Part shown: positions 1 through 8,987 of the stretch, piece by piece | Layout: every line of letters starts with the position of its first letter | Position numbering within the stretch: position 1 is the first letter of the stretch | Assembly: GCF_044430645.1 (NCBI RefSeq) | Contig: NZ_JAWUDN010000005.1 | Coordinates: forward strand, 1-64,000 | Length of the DNA stretch: 64,000 nucleotides | From: Ewingella allii | GTDB taxonomy: Bacteria > Pseudomonadota > Gammaproteobacteria > Enterobacterales > Enterobacteriaceae | Direction of reading: 5' to 3' | Translations under genes and position numbers: made by a program | The notes under the pieces: generated by a model | Database searches by the model: none | Told to the model about the DNA's origin: nothing | What the model saw: only the letters and a program-made list of their open reading frames with translations

Positions 1-216
1 GATATTTTTTGCCACCGAGGTGGCTGATATCGTCTTGTGAGTGCCCACACAGATTGTCTGATAAATTGTTAAAGAGCGTTGGTTACCGGAAAACTCTCGG
101 TAACGCGGGAGGCAGATAATACGCTTTCCCGCTGAAGAGTCAAGAGATTATTCATTCGAATCGTCTTCTTTATCTTCCTCACCGAGCGACTTCTCAGTCG
201 TTGTTCCCGGTCAGTG
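1..216 (-). other. rRNA operon leader (16S gene lies beyond the left edge)
   Basis: Read on the minus strand this is the conserved enterobacterial rrn leader, transcribed toward position 1. A boxA antitermination element, CGCTCTTTAACA, is at 78-67. It is followed by the usual leader segment and by a GCCACC/GGTGGC hairpin around 11-24. The 16S gene itself is not in the window. Placement next to yieP matches the rrnC locus of E. coli, where yieP is divergent from the rRNA operon. Confidence 0.9.
116..143 (-). promoter_or_regulatory. rrn P2 promoter
   Basis: On the minus strand the -35 is TTGACT (143-138) and the -10 is TATTAT (121-116), with a 16-bp spacer. It sits about 108 bp downstream of P1, the normal tandem arrangement for enterobacterial rRNA operons. 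Confidence 0.88.
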
Positions 217-223
217 GAGGCGC

Positions 224-251
224 ATTATAGGGAGTTCTCAGAAGGCCGCAA
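224..251 (-). promoter_or_regulatory. rrn P1 promoter
   Basis: On the minus strand the -35 hexamer is TTGCGG (251-246) and the -10 hexamer is a perfect TATAAT (229-224), with a 16-bp spacer. A GC-rich GCGCC discriminator follows. This short spacer plus GC-rich discriminator is the hallmark of stringently controlled rrn P1 promoters. The AT-rich stretch at about 255-330 is where an UP element and Fis sites would lie, but individual Fis sites were not resolved. Confidence 0.9.
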
Positions 252-414
252 CCCCTAATTTCAAATAAATTACTGACCGTTCTTTTTTTCAACAAACATC
301 GTCAAAACGGACAACAATCACCCAGTTTTCTACACAAAATGGCCTTTTCGACCCGTAACACTGGGGTAAACTCTTTTCTATAATAAGACCACTGAATCTC
401 AGGATGCCCTTTTA

Positions 415-1104
415 ATGCCCCTTAACGCCCAACAACAAGCCGCCCAGCGCAATCTTTCTTATCTATTGGCGGAGAAAATCGCCCAGCGCATCTTATCTGC
501 TGAATATGCCGAGGGCAGCATCTTGCCCGGCGAAATTGAATTGGGGGATATTTTCGGGGTAAGCCGGACGGCGGTACGCGAAGCAGTGAAAACGCTGGCC
601 GCCAAAGGGATGCTGTTACCCCGCCCACGGATTGGGACGCGGGTGATGCCGCAATCAAACTGGAACTTCCTCGATCAGGAGCTGTTGAACTGGTGGATGA
701 CCCGCGAGAACTTCGATCAGGTGATGGCGCACTTTGTGATTTTGCGCCGCGCGCTCGAACCCCAGGCTTGCGCACTGGCCGCCACTACGGCGACGAAGGA
801 ACAGAAGGAACTTCTTTCTTTATATATGGCGGAGATGAAGGAGCTGCATTATCGCTTTGACCGCGAGCGCTGGATAAAAGTCGACACCCAATTCCACCAG
901 CTTATCTATGAAGCCGGAAAGAACCCCTTCCTGACCTCATTCTCCAATTTGTTCAGCTCGGTTTATCAAAGCTACTTTAGAGCCATCACGGGGAATGAGG
1001 TGATTAAGCTGGAACACCATCAGGCCCTGGTTGATGCCATTCTGGCCAGTGATCCCGAAGGTGCTCTGCTGGCATGCCAAAACCTGCTGTTAGCGGTGGA
1101 TTGA
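415..1104 (+). CDS. yieP: GntR/FadR-subfamily transcriptional regulator YieP
   Basis: A 229-residue regulator very similar along its whole length to E. coli YieP, including the PRIGTRVMPQSNWNFLDQELL segment. It has an N-terminal winged helix-turn-helix (about residues 15-80, with GVSRTAVREAVKTL as recognition region) and a C-terminal all-helical FCD ligand domain (about 95-225). YieP has been linked in E. coli to control of small-acid export; that is literature knowledge, not visible here. It is divergent from the rRNA operon as in E. coli. Its 3' end overlaps the 3' end of the convergent rbsR by 15 bp, because the hsrA transporter gene found between them in E. coli is missing. Confidence 0.93.
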   Translation: MPLNAQQQAAQRNLSYLLAEKIAQRILSAEYAEGSILPGEIELGDIFGVSRTAVREAVKTLAAKGMLLPRPRIGTRVMPQSNWNFLDQELLNWWMTRENFDQVMAHFVILRRALEPQACALAATTATKEQKELLSLYMAEMKELHYRFDRERWIKVDTQFHQLIYEAGKNPFLTSFSNLFSSVYQSYFRAITGNEVIKLEHHQALVDAILASDPEGALLACQNLLLAVD

Positions 1105-2097
1105 GCCAACCGAGCCGCGCACCACTAGCTCTGGCGTTAAGACCAGAACCTGAGGCTCAGCTTCAGGTTCTTTCAAACGATGCAAAAGCGCATCTATGGC
1201 CAGTTCCCCCAGTGAATCTTTCGGCTGATGAATGGTGGTCAGCGGCGGCGTCATATATTGCGCCAGCTGAATGTCATCATAGCCAATGACCGCGATGTCA
1301 TCCGGCACGCGCAGCCCTTCTTTATAGAGTGCCTGATAAACCCCAACCGCCATCGCGTCGTTGCTGGCGAAAACCGCCTCGGGGCGCTCCGGTAGGGCGA
1401 GCAACTGCTCCATGGCGGGCAGGCCGCTGGCAAACTCGAAATCCCCAATCACTTCATAACCCGGTAACACCGGCAGTCCCGCCTGGTGCATGGCCTGACG
1501 ATAACCATCCAGTCGCTGTACGGCGGTGGTTTTATCCAGCGGGCCGGTGATACAGGCGATGCGCTGGTATCCTTGGCTAATCAGATACTCCGTCGCCATC
1601 ACGCCGCCGAGCAGAGCGTTATCCTGAATGACATCGTTCGCCGCGCCAAAAGGTGCCCAGTCCATCATCACAATGGGTAATGACGGATAGCGGCTGATGG
1701 CGTCCTGCGACGGCCGATGATTCTCAGTACACATTAAAAGCAAACCGTCGACGCGCTTTTGCAGCAGGGTTTCCATACTGCGGTTCATGCGCTCGGCGTC
1801 GCCGTCGGTGTTGCAGAGGATCAGGCTGTAGCCGCGTTCATAGCAGCTGCGCTCCACGCCGCGCACTACTTCCGCATAGAAGGGGTTGCTGCTGGCGGTG
1901 AGCAGCATGCCAATCGTCCGGGTTTGGTTCAGTTTAAGGCTACGGGCGAGGGCGGAAGGTGCATAGTTGAGGCTGTCTATCGCCGCAGTGACTTTTTCGC
2001 GGATAGCCTCGCTGACAAAGCGATTGTTGTTGATGACATGAGAGACGGTGGAGGTTGAGACGCCCGCGACGCGGGCGACATCTTTCATGGTGGCCAA
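1090..2097 (-). CDS. rbsR: Ribose operon repressor RbsR (LacI family)
   Basis: A 335-residue LacI-family repressor. The N-terminal helix-turn-helix (MKDVARVAGVSTSTVSHVIN) is followed by a hinge and a periplasmic-binding-protein-like effector domain that would bind ribose. The start chosen is TTG at 2097, giving MATMKDVA as in E. coli; an internal ATG three codons later (2088) is possible. It directly follows the rbsK stop, so it is the last gene of the rbs operon. Its probable operators are the perfect palindromes at 6922-6937 and 7003-7014 upstream of rbsD. The 3' end overlaps convergent yieP by 15 bp, leaving no room for a separate terminator. Confidence 0.95.
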   Translation of the reverse strand: MATMKDVARVAGVSTSTVSHVINNNRFVSEAIREKVTAAIDSLNYAPSALARSLKLNQTRTIGMLLTASSNPFYAEVVRGVERSCYERGYSLILCNTDGDAERMNRSMETLLQKRVDGLLLMCTENHRPSQDAISRYPSLPIVMMDWAPFGAANDVIQDNALLGGVMATEYLISQGYQRIACITGPLDKTTAVQRLDGYRQAMHQAGLPVLPGYEVIGDFEFASGLPAMEQLLALPERPEAVFASNDAMAVGVYQALYKEGLRVPDDIAVIGYDDIQLAQYMTPPLTTIHQPKDSLGELAIDALLHRLKEPEAEPQVLVLTPELVVRGSVGSIHR

Positions 2098-3027
2098 TCA
2101 GGACTCCTGACGCGCAAGGAAGTCGTCGATTTCATTACGCCATGGCACAGAAGGCTGCGCCCCCGGGCGAGTCACGGCAATGGCGGCGGCGGCGTGAGCA
2201 AAACGCACGGCTTGGTCCATGGCGGTGCCTTCGAGCAGGGCGGTGACCAGTGCGCCGTTGAAGGTGTCCCCGGCCGCAATGGTATCCACGGCTTTGACAC
2301 GGAAACCGCTGACCTGCTTGCCTTCGCCGTGCTGGCTCAGCCAGACACCTTTGCTGCCTAGCGTGATAATCACGGTTTCGATGCCTTTATCATGCAGCGC
2401 TTTCGCAGCGCGTTGGGCATCTTCATTATTATTGACCTGAATGCCGGTCAGGCGCTCGGCTTCGGTTTCATTCGGGGTGATCATATCCACCAGCGACAAT
2501 AGCTCATCGGGCAGTTCACAAGCCGGAGCCGGGTTGAGGATAACCTGGGTGTTGTGCTGCTTCGCCAGCTTAGCCGCAGCGATCACGGTTTCTAGCGGAG
2601 ACTCTAATTGCATCAGCAACGCCGAGGCGTCGACAATATTCTGTTGATAACGATTCAGGTAGTCAGGCGTCACGGCTTTATTCGCACCGGCATCAATACC
2701 GATAACATTCTCGCCTTCGGCATTAACGAAGATCAGCGCCACGCCGGTAGTGGTGTCGGCGATTGCCTCAACGGGAGAAGTATCGATGTTGTCACTGGCC
2801 AACTGCTGACGAACGCGCTCACCAATATCATCATCACCGACGCAGGCGATAAAGGAAATATCCGCGCCCGCGCGCCCGGCGGCGACCGCCTGGTTAGCTC
2901 CCTTGCCGCCAAAGGCCACGGTATATTGTTTACCGATCACCGTTTCGCCAGGCTGAGGGAATTGATTGATATTGAGAATATGGTCGGCATTGATACTGCC
3001 GAGAACCACCAGTTTACCTGTATCCAT
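2098..3027 (-). CDS. rbsK: Ribokinase
   Basis: PfkB-family sugar kinase that phosphorylates ribose to ribose 5-phosphate with ATP in the cytoplasm. Both family signatures are visible: AFGGKGANQA near residue 40 and AAGDTFNGA near residue 250, the latter carrying the catalytic Asp. The start at 3027 (MDTGKLVVLGS, 309 aa, the E. coli length) is preferred because an AGGGA ribosome-binding site lies about 7 bases upstream. An in-frame ATG at 3045 would add six residues. It sits between rbsB and rbsR in the ribose operon. Confidence 0.95.
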   Translation of the reverse strand: MDTGKLVVLGSINADHILNINQFPQPGETVIGKQYTVAFGGKGANQAVAAGRAGADISFIACVGDDDIGERVRQQLASDNIDTSPVEAIADTTTGVALIFVNAEGENVIGIDAGANKAVTPDYLNRYQQNIVDASALLMQLESPLETVIAAAKLAKQHNTQVILNPAPACELPDELLSLVDMITPNETEAERLTGIQVNNNEDAQRAAKALHDKGIETVIITLGSKGVWLSQHGEGKQVSGFRVKAVDTIAAGDTFNGALVTALLEGTAMDQAVRFAHAAAAIAVTRPGAQPSVPWRNEIDDFLARQES

Positions 3028-3083
3028 TTGCGTTCCCTGAGTCATGTTGCGCCGCCCAACAGGAGCGGCGCAGAGTCTGTCAA

Positions 3084-3974
3084 TTACGGCTGTGCAACCA
3101 GTTTCAGATCTACTGGAATAACAGCAGGCACTTTTTCGCCTTTCAGCACTTTATCAGCAGTCTGAACGCCAATCACACCAATCTGGTCTGGACGCTGGGC
3201 CACGGTTGCGCCCATCTTGCCACTGTTAACCGCTTTGATGCCATCTTCGGTGCCGTCAAAACCTACCACCAGAACGTCGGTTTTACCCGCGGTCTGCAAG
3301 GCACGCAGCGCACCTAATGCCATTTCGTCATTCTGAGCAAATACCGCCTGCACGTCTGGATGTGCAGTCAGCAGGTTCTGCATAACGTTCAGACCTTTAG
3401 TACGGTCGAAGTCTGCCGGCTGGCTAGCCAGAATAGTGAAGTGGTGCTTTTCAGCGGCCTGAGCGAAGCCTTTGCCACGTTCGCGGGCAACGGAAGTCCC
3501 GGCAATACCTTCCAGTTCGATAACTTTGGCGTTTTCACCGACTTTCTTAGCGATGTAATCACCGGCCATTTTACCGCCGAAGGCGTTATCAGAGGCCACG
3601 TGGCTTGCCACTTCGCCTTTGCTTGCCTGACGGTCAAGGGTGATCACAGGGATCTTAGCTTGGTTCGCCATGGCAACGGCGTTACCCACGGCGTCGGAGT
3701 CAGTCGGGTTGATCAGCATCAGCTTGGTGCCGCGAACCGTCAGGTCCTGCACGTTTGCCAACTCTTTCGCCGGGTTGTTCTGGGAATCCAGCACCACCAG
3801 GTTGTAGCCCAGCTTGTCAGCTTCTTTCTGCGCGCCGTCTTTCATGGAAACGAAGAACGGGTTGTTCAGCGTAGAAACCACCAGCGCGATGGTGTCTTTA
3901 GCCAATACGTTGGCGCTGAAAGAGGCGGTAATTGCTGCTGCGGAAACCCAAACTGCCAGTTTTTTCATATTCAT
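3084..3974 (-). CDS. rbsB: D-ribose ABC transporter periplasmic binding protein
   Basis: 296-residue periplasmic ribose receptor, which also serves ribose chemotaxis in relatives through Trg. The N-terminal signal peptide (Lys-Lys, hydrophobic stretch, cleavage near VLA-KDT) precedes the mature type I binding-protein fold, with TLNNPFFVSMKDGAQ and FAQNDEMALGALRAL conserved with E. coli. The start at 3974 (MNMKKL) is favoured because AGGA lies 9 bases upstream; the ATG at 3980 is only 3 bases from it. It lies between rbsC and rbsK and delivers ribose to RbsC/RbsA. Confidence 0.95.
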   Translation of the reverse strand: MNMKKLAVWVSAAAITASFSANVLAKDTIALVVSTLNNPFFVSMKDGAQKEADKLGYNLVVLDSQNNPAKELANVQDLTVRGTKLMLINPTDSDAVGNAVAMANQAKIPVITLDRQASKGEVASHVASDNAFGGKMAGDYIAKKVGENAKVIELEGIAGTSVARERGKGFAQAAEKHHFTILASQPADFDRTKGLNVMQNLLTAHPDVQAVFAQNDEMALGALRALQTAGKTDVLVVGFDGTEDGIKAVNSGKMGATVAQRPDQIGVIGVQTADKVLKGEKVPAVIPVDLKLVAQP

Positions 3975-3997
3975 GGTCATAATTCCTGTAGGGGAGG

Positions 3998-4969
3998 TTA
4001 TTTGTTGCTTTTGTTATCTACCAGAACAGCCAGCAATATCACGACTGCTTTGACTATCATTTGGTAGTAGGAGGATACGCCTAATAAATTCAAACCGTTA
4101 TTCAGGAAACCGAGGATCAGCGCGCCGATCAACGTTCCTACAATGCGTCCTTTACCACCCGACAGGCTGGTTCCTCCCAACACCACAGCGGCAATCGCGT
4201 CCAGCTCATAACCGGTACCGGCAGTCGGTTGCGCAGAGGACAAACGCGCCACTTCGATAATGCCGGCTAAAGCCGCTAATAAACCACACAGGGAGTAGAC
4301 GATAATTTTAACTTTATCAACGCTGATACCTGACAGACGCGTCGCGGACTCATTGCCGCCCAGCGCGTAGATATAACGTCCTAAACGGGTGTGATGCAGC
4401 ATGTACCACGCCAGCGCAAACACCACCACCATCAGCCAGACCGGCGTCGGGATGCCCAGCGGGCGACCGATACCAAACCAGCCAAATGTATCAGCAACAT
4501 CGGTGAATCCGGTGCTGATCGGGCTGCCGTTGGTGTACACCATGGTGACACCGCGCAGCAGGAGCATCATCACCAGTGTGGCAATAAACGCCTGAACCTT
4601 GCCTTTAGCGACAATCACCCCGGTGACGGCACCTACCGCCGCCCCCAAGGCCAGCGCACCGGCGACGGCCACCAGCGCATTCACTTCTAAGCCCACAATC
4701 GATGCCGCCACCGCGCCCGTTAAGGCCAGCAGCGAACCGACGGATAAGTCGATCCCCGACGTCAGGATAACCAGCGTCATGCCCACGGCCATAATGGCGT
4801 TGACCGAGGTTTGTTGAAGAATGTTAAACAGGTTGTTCAGTGTGAAGAAATTCGGGCTCATGGAAGAGACCACGGCAATCAGCACCAGCAGCGCAATCAG
4901 CGATTTCTGCTCTAACAACCATTCTTTTGTGAACCAGCCCTTTTTGGCTGGCATAGTCTGAGAACTCAT
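3998..4969 (-). CDS. rbsC: Ribose ABC transporter permease
   Basis: 323-residue inner-membrane permease of the BPD_transp_2 family, rich in hydrophobic segments. The characteristic VGMTLVILTSGIDLSVGSLLAL loop region lies near residues 60-85 and a GGTSLSGGKG motif near 265, which contacts the ATPase. It partners with RbsA and RbsB for high-affinity ribose import. The gene lies 6 bp downstream of rbsA, consistent with translation from one polycistronic message. Confidence 0.96.
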   Translation of the reverse strand: MSSQTMPAKKGWFTKEWLLEQKSLIALLVLIAVVSSMSPNFFTLNNLFNILQQTSVNAIMAVGMTLVILTSGIDLSVGSLLALTGAVAASIVGLEVNALVAVAGALALGAAVGAVTGVIVAKGKVQAFIATLVMMLLLRGVTMVYTNGSPISTGFTDVADTFGWFGIGRPLGIPTPVWLMVVVFALAWYMLHHTRLGRYIYALGGNESATRLSGISVDKVKIIVYSLCGLLAALAGIIEVARLSSAQPTAGTGYELDAIAAVVLGGTSLSGGKGRIVGTLIGALILGFLNNGLNLLGVSSYYQMIVKAVVILLAVLVDNKSNK

Positions 4970-4975
4970 AGTTGA

Positions 4976-6481
4976 TTACTCCTGCGTCACGCCGTATTGC
5001 TTGCCGACAGCGGCTGCCATCAACACTTCTTGCGTAGCCTGTTCTATCGGGAATTCACCGCTTAAATGGCCTTCGTGCATCACCATGATCCGGTCACTCA
5101 TGCCGATAACCTCTGGCATTTCTGACGAAATCAAAATGATGCTCAAACCTTCGCGCTTGAACTGGTTAATAAGCTGGTAAATCTCTTTCTTGGCGCCGAC
5201 GTCAACGCCGCGCGTTGGCTCGTCGAGGATCAGAACTTTTGGACGCGTCATCAGCCCGCGAGCAATCGCCACTTTCTGCTGATTGCCCCCGGAGAGCAGG
5301 CCGATAGGCTGCATCATGGACGGCGTCTTGATGTTAAACATGCGAATGAAATCGCCGACCGCCTGCTGCTCATCAGCATGTTTAAGGCTGCCACCCGCGC
5401 GGCTGAAGTAGCGCAGCGCGGTCAGCGACATGTTCTCTTTGACTGACATGCCGAGCACCAGGCCGTCGCGCTTACGATCCTCAGAGATATAAACGATGCC
5501 GTTCGCCAACCCGTCCTGCGGGGAATGGGTGACAACTTCGCGGCCATCCAGCGCGACATAGCCCGCTTTACGCGGCAGCGCGCCGTACAGAATCTTCATC
5601 AACTCGGTACGACCGGCGCCCATTAGCCCAGAGACACCGAGAATTTCGCCAGCATATAAGTTGAAGCTGACATCTTTGACGCCCGGCCCGGAGACATTGC
5701 GCACTTGCAGGCGCAGCGCGCCGCGCTCTTGCTTGAGGCGCGGGTACTGCTCTTCAAGGCGGCGGCCAACCATCATTTCGATCAGCGTGTCTTCCTGCAA
5801 TTCGCTTACCGGGCGCTCGGCGATGAACTGGCCGTCGCGGAACACGGTGACGTCATCACAGATTTCGAAGATTTCTTTCATGCGGTGCGAGATGTACACC
5901 ACGCCGCAACCCGCCGCTTTCAGCTCGCGGATGACGTTAAATAAAGAGGCGGTTTCAGTATCGGTTAAAGCGTCGGTCGGCTCATCCATGATGATGACTT
6001 GAGATTCGAAGCTCAGCACTTTGGCGATTTCCACCATTTGCTGGTCACCAATCGATAACTCGCCCACCAGACGATGGCTGCTGTAACGCAGGTTCAGGCG
6101 CGCCAGCAGTTTGTCGGCTTCAGCGTACATCTTCTTCCAGTTGATGCGGCCAAAACCATTCACAAACTCGCGGCCAAGAAAGATGTTTTCCGCGATAGTC
6201 AGTTGGGGGATCAGGTTTAATTCCTGATGAATAATGCCGATCCCGGCTTCCTGAGAATCTTTCGGCCCATTAAACGCGGCCTCTTTCCCCAGAAAACGCA
6301 GCGAACCGGCATCCTTTTGATAGATCCCCGTCAGCACTTTCATCATGGTGGACTTACCGGCACCGTTTTCACCCACCAGCGCCATCACGCGACCCGGATA
6401 GACGCTCAGCGCCGCGCCGGAGAGCGCTTTAACGCCGGGGAACGCTTTATCAATCCCTGAGAGTTGCAGCAAAGGTTGCAT
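4976..6481 (-). CDS. rbsA: Ribose ABC transporter ATP-binding protein
   Basis: 501-residue ATPase with two fused ABC cassettes, typical of sugar importers. The first cassette has Walker A GENGAGKST, signature LSIGDQQM and Walker B VIIMDEPTDAL. The second has a degenerate P-loop (SGLMGAGRTEL), signature LSGGNQQKVA and Walker B VLILDEPTRGVD. The same degeneration is seen in E. coli RbsA, so it is a family trait and not damage. It powers RbsC-mediated uptake and follows rbsD by 7 bp. Confidence 0.96.
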   Translation of the reverse strand: MQPLLQLSGIDKAFPGVKALSGAALSVYPGRVMALVGENGAGKSTMMKVLTGIYQKDAGSLRFLGKEAAFNGPKDSQEAGIGIIHQELNLIPQLTIAENIFLGREFVNGFGRINWKKMYAEADKLLARLNLRYSSHRLVGELSIGDQQMVEIAKVLSFESQVIIMDEPTDALTDTETASLFNVIRELKAAGCGVVYISHRMKEIFEICDDVTVFRDGQFIAERPVSELQEDTLIEMMVGRRLEEQYPRLKQERGALRLQVRNVSGPGVKDVSFNLYAGEILGVSGLMGAGRTELMKILYGALPRKAGYVALDGREVVTHSPQDGLANGIVYISEDRKRDGLVLGMSVKENMSLTALRYFSRAGGSLKHADEQQAVGDFIRMFNIKTPSMMQPIGLLSGGNQQKVAIARGLMTRPKVLILDEPTRGVDVGAKKEIYQLINQFKREGLSIILISSEMPEVIGMSDRIMVMHEGHLSGEFPIEQATQEVLMAAAVGKQYGVTQE

Positions 6482-6488
6482 AAAGGCC

Positions 6489-6908
6489 TCAGAAGGTTAC
6501 GCCAGCACAAAGAATAACGTTCGCGTACGGCGAACATTCCCCGCTACGGACCACGGCCCGGCTGTGTTCGGTTTGCACCTTGAATGACTCATGGCTGATG
6601 TACTCAAGGCTGATGGTGTTTCCCTGATGTTGCTCAAGCTGTTTCAACTGCGCGAGTAACGCTTCATGGAGTTGAGGATTTTTTTCGACGATCTCCTCGG
6701 CGAGAATCGCGCGCTCAACCTGCATCTCATGGGTCACTACCTTAAAAACTTGCAAGAAAGTAGGAACACCGGCAGTTAGCGCCAGATCGATGCGTTGGGA
6801 AGATGCGGGTACCGGTAAACCGGCATCGGCAATAACCAGCTGATCGGTATGACCTAACCTGGCAATGACATGGGAGATTTCGGCATTTAAAAGCGGTGAT
6901 TTCTTCAT
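6489..6908 (-). CDS. rbsD: D-ribose pyranase
   Basis: 139-residue RbsD/FucU-family mutarotase converting beta-ribopyranose to beta-ribofuranose, the form ribokinase uses. The catalytic His20 is present (ISHVIARLGHTDQ). It is the first gene of the operon rbsDACBKR. The upstream region (6909-7060) carries two near-identical palindromes that match the E. coli RbsR operator. Confidence 0.95.
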   Translation of the reverse strand: MKKSPLLNAEISHVIARLGHTDQLVIADAGLPVPASSQRIDLALTAGVPTFLQVFKVVTHEMQVERAILAEEIVEKNPQLHEALLAQLKQLEQHQGNTISLEYISHESFKVQTEHSRAVVRSGECSPYANVILCAGVTF

Positions 6909-6921
6909 TGTGAACTCCGAC

Positions 6922-6937
6922 AGCGAAACGTTTCGCT
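6922..6937. promoter_or_regulatory. RbsR operator O1 (perfect palindrome)
   Basis: AGCGAAACGTTTCGCT is a perfect 16-bp inverted repeat with the central CG typical of LacI-family operators. It lies 14 bp upstream of the rbsD start codon, so RbsR bound here would block transcription start or early elongation. It matches the known E. coli RbsR site. Confidence 0.88.
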
Positions 6938-7002
6938 CACTGCTGAGTTTATGACGATGCTAGAAACTGGCAATCGCCTTGTGATGAAATTGTGATCGCC
7001 GT

Positions 7003-7014
7003 CGAAACGTTTCG
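7003..7014. promoter_or_regulatory. Second RbsR operator-like palindrome
   Basis: CGAAACGTTTCG repeats the core of the operator at 6922-6937, 79 bp away centre to centre (about 7.5 helical turns). The two TGTGA motifs at 6980-6995 might belong to a CRP site, but they are direct and not inverted, so CRP control is only a guess. Confidence 0.7.
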
Positions 7015-7078
7015 CTACCCGTTTTAGAAAGCCGCGCTAAATTTGAGTTAATGACTTTTCACGGCGTTTAGAAAAGCA

Positions 7079-7102
7079 AAAGGGCACTCGAAAGTGCCCT
7101 TT
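7079..7102 (-). terminator. Intrinsic terminator after kup
   Basis: Perfect 10-bp stem AAAGGGCACT/AGTGCCCTTT with a 4-base loop, 17 bp beyond the kup stop codon and followed on the minus strand by a TGCTTTT run. It separates kup from the rbs promoter region. Confidence 0.85.
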
Positions 7103-7118
7103 GTTCACCACAGGCGAA

Positions 7119-8987
7119 TTAGATTTCCACCTGCGTCCCTAGCTCGATAACGCGGTTAGGCGGGATCTCGAACTGGTCCGGCGCGCGCAGCGCGTTGCGG
7201 CTGAGAGCCATAAACAGCTTGCCGCGGAAGTAGAGATACCAAGGCCGCTTGGTGAGGATTAGCGACTCGTGGGACATAAAGAACGAAGTTTCCATCATGC
7301 GGCACGGCAGACCTTCCAGCCCGCAGCGGTGGAACACTTCCTCAACGTTTGGCGTCTCTTTGAAACCGTAGCTCGCCACCACGCGCCAGAAGGTCGGCGA
7401 GAGCTGCTCAATAGTCACCCTGCGAACATTGTGCACATAAGGCGCGTCTTCGGTGCGCAGCGTCAGCAGCACCACGCGCTCGTGCAGCACTTTGTTGTGC
7501 TTGAGGTTGTGCAGCAGGGCAAACGGAATGACGTTAGTGGCGCGGGACATATAAACCGCAGTGCCCGGCACGCGCACCGGCGGCGATTTCTCCAGCGAGG
7601 CGATCATGGCTTCCAGCGAGTTGCCGTGTTCGTGCATTCGGCGCATAAGGCGGAAACGCTCGCTTTTCCACGTAGTCATCACGATAAACATGCACAGGCC
7701 GAGAGTCAGAGGCAGCCAGCCGCCGGAGAACAGCTTGGTGGCGTTCGCCGCGAACATCGGCACGTCGATAAACAGCAGAACTACCAGCAGAATGCCGACC
7801 AGGAAAGCTTTCCAGTGCCAGTTTTTCAGCGCCACGGTGCAGGAGAGAATCGAGGTCAGCACCATGGTGCCGGTCACGGCAATACCATAGGCGGCGGCCA
7901 AATTACTCGAATGCTCGAAGCTGGCGATGACGATAACCACTGCGAAATAGAGCGTCCAGTTAATGGCGGGAATGTAGATCTGCCCGGCTTCCATTTCTGA
8001 GGTGTGGATGATGCGCATTGGCGGCAGATAGCCCAAACGAACTGCCTGACGAGTCAGGGAGAACACGCCGGAGATCACCGCCTGCGAGGCGATAATGGTG
8101 GCGAGGGTCGCCAGAATCAGCAGTGGGATCAGCGCCCAGTCAGGTGCCAGCAGGAAGAACGGGTTTTTAATCGCCTCGGGGTTTTTGAGCAGCAGTGCGC
8201 CTTGCCCGAAGTAGTTCAGCACCAGCGAAGGTAGCACCACGGTGAACCACGCCAGACGAATAGGGAATTTACCGAAGTGGCCCATATCGGCATACAGCGC
8301 CTCAACACCCGTGATGGAAAGCACCACCGCGCCGAGCGCAAAGAAGGAGAAGGATTTATGCTCAATAAAGAAGTTCACCGCCCACATCGGGTTCATGGCC
8401 CGCAGCACTTCTGGGTTTTGAGCAATACTGTTAATACCCAGCACCGCCAGCGTCAGGAACCACAGCAGCATCACCGGGGCAAACAGCTTGCCGACAATGC
8501 CGGTGCCGTGCTTCTGGATGATGAACAGTAACGTCAGGACGGTAATAGAAAGCGGCACGATATAAGGGTCGAGCGACGGGGCAGCAATCTCTAAGCCTTC
8601 CATCGCCGACAGCACCGAAATCGCCGGGGTGATCACCACTTCGCCATAGAAGAAGCTGCCGCCGATAAGCCCGAGGATCACTAATACCGCCGTGGTTCGC
8701 GCCGAGGTGTTACGGCCCGCGAGGGACATCAGGGTCAAGATCCCGCCTTCACCGGCGTTGTCTGCGCGCATCACGAAAGTGAGGTATTTCAGCGAGACAA
8801 TAAGGATTAGCATCCAGAAAATCAGGGAAAGGAAACCAAAGACAACGCTGGGTTCAACGTTAAAGCCGTAGTGGCCTGAAAAACACTCTCTCAAGGTGTA
8901 GAGAGGGCTGGTGCCAATGTCACCATAAACCACACCAATGGCGGCCAGGGTTACTGCGGGGAGTGACCGTTTATGTTCTGTGCTCAT
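7119..8987 (-). CDS. kup: Low-affinity potassium uptake protein Kup
   Basis: 622-residue K+/H+ symporter of the HAK/KUP/KT family, in the inner membrane. The family signature GDIGTSPLYTLRE sits at about residues 22-34. About twelve hydrophobic segments fill the first ~430 residues, followed by a cytoplasmic tail of ~190 residues. Length equals the E. coli protein. It is a single-gene transcription unit between the rbs promoter and ravA, the same neighbourhood as in E. coli. Confidence 0.96.
   Translation of the reverse strand: MSTEHKRSLPAVTLAAIGVVYGDIGTSPLYTLRECFSGHYGFNVEPSVVFGFLSLIFWMLILIVSLKYLTFVMRADNAGEGGILTLMSLAGRNTSARTTAVLVILGLIGGSFFYGEVVITPAISVLSAMEGLEIAAPSLDPYIVPLSITVLTLLFIIQKHGTGIVGKLFAPVMLLWFLTLAVLGINSIAQNPEVLRAMNPMWAVNFFIEHKSFSFFALGAVVLSITGVEALYADMGHFGKFPIRLAWFTVVLPSLVLNYFGQGALLLKNPEAIKNPFFLLAPDWALIPLLILATLATIIASQAVISGVFSLTRQAVRLGYLPPMRIIHTSEMEAGQIYIPAINWTLYFAVVIVIASFEHSSNLAAAYGIAVTGTMVLTSILSCTVALKNWHWKAFLVGILLVVLLFIDVPMFAANATKLFSGGWLPLTLGLCMFIVMTTWKSERFRLMRRMHEHGNSLEAMIASLEKSPPVRVPGTAVYMSRATNVIPFALLHNLKHNKVLHERVVLLTLRTEDAPYVHNVRRVTIEQLSPTFWRVVASYGFKETPNVEEVFHRCGLEGLPCRMMETSFFMSHESLILTKRPWYLYFRGKLFMALSRNALRAPDQFEIPPNRVIELGTQVEI

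Noticed and set aside
6980..6995. Possible CRP site in the rbs promoter region
   Set aside because: The two TGTGA motifs are direct repeats and not the inverted TGTGA-N6-TCACA arrangement, so I do not annotate it as a site.
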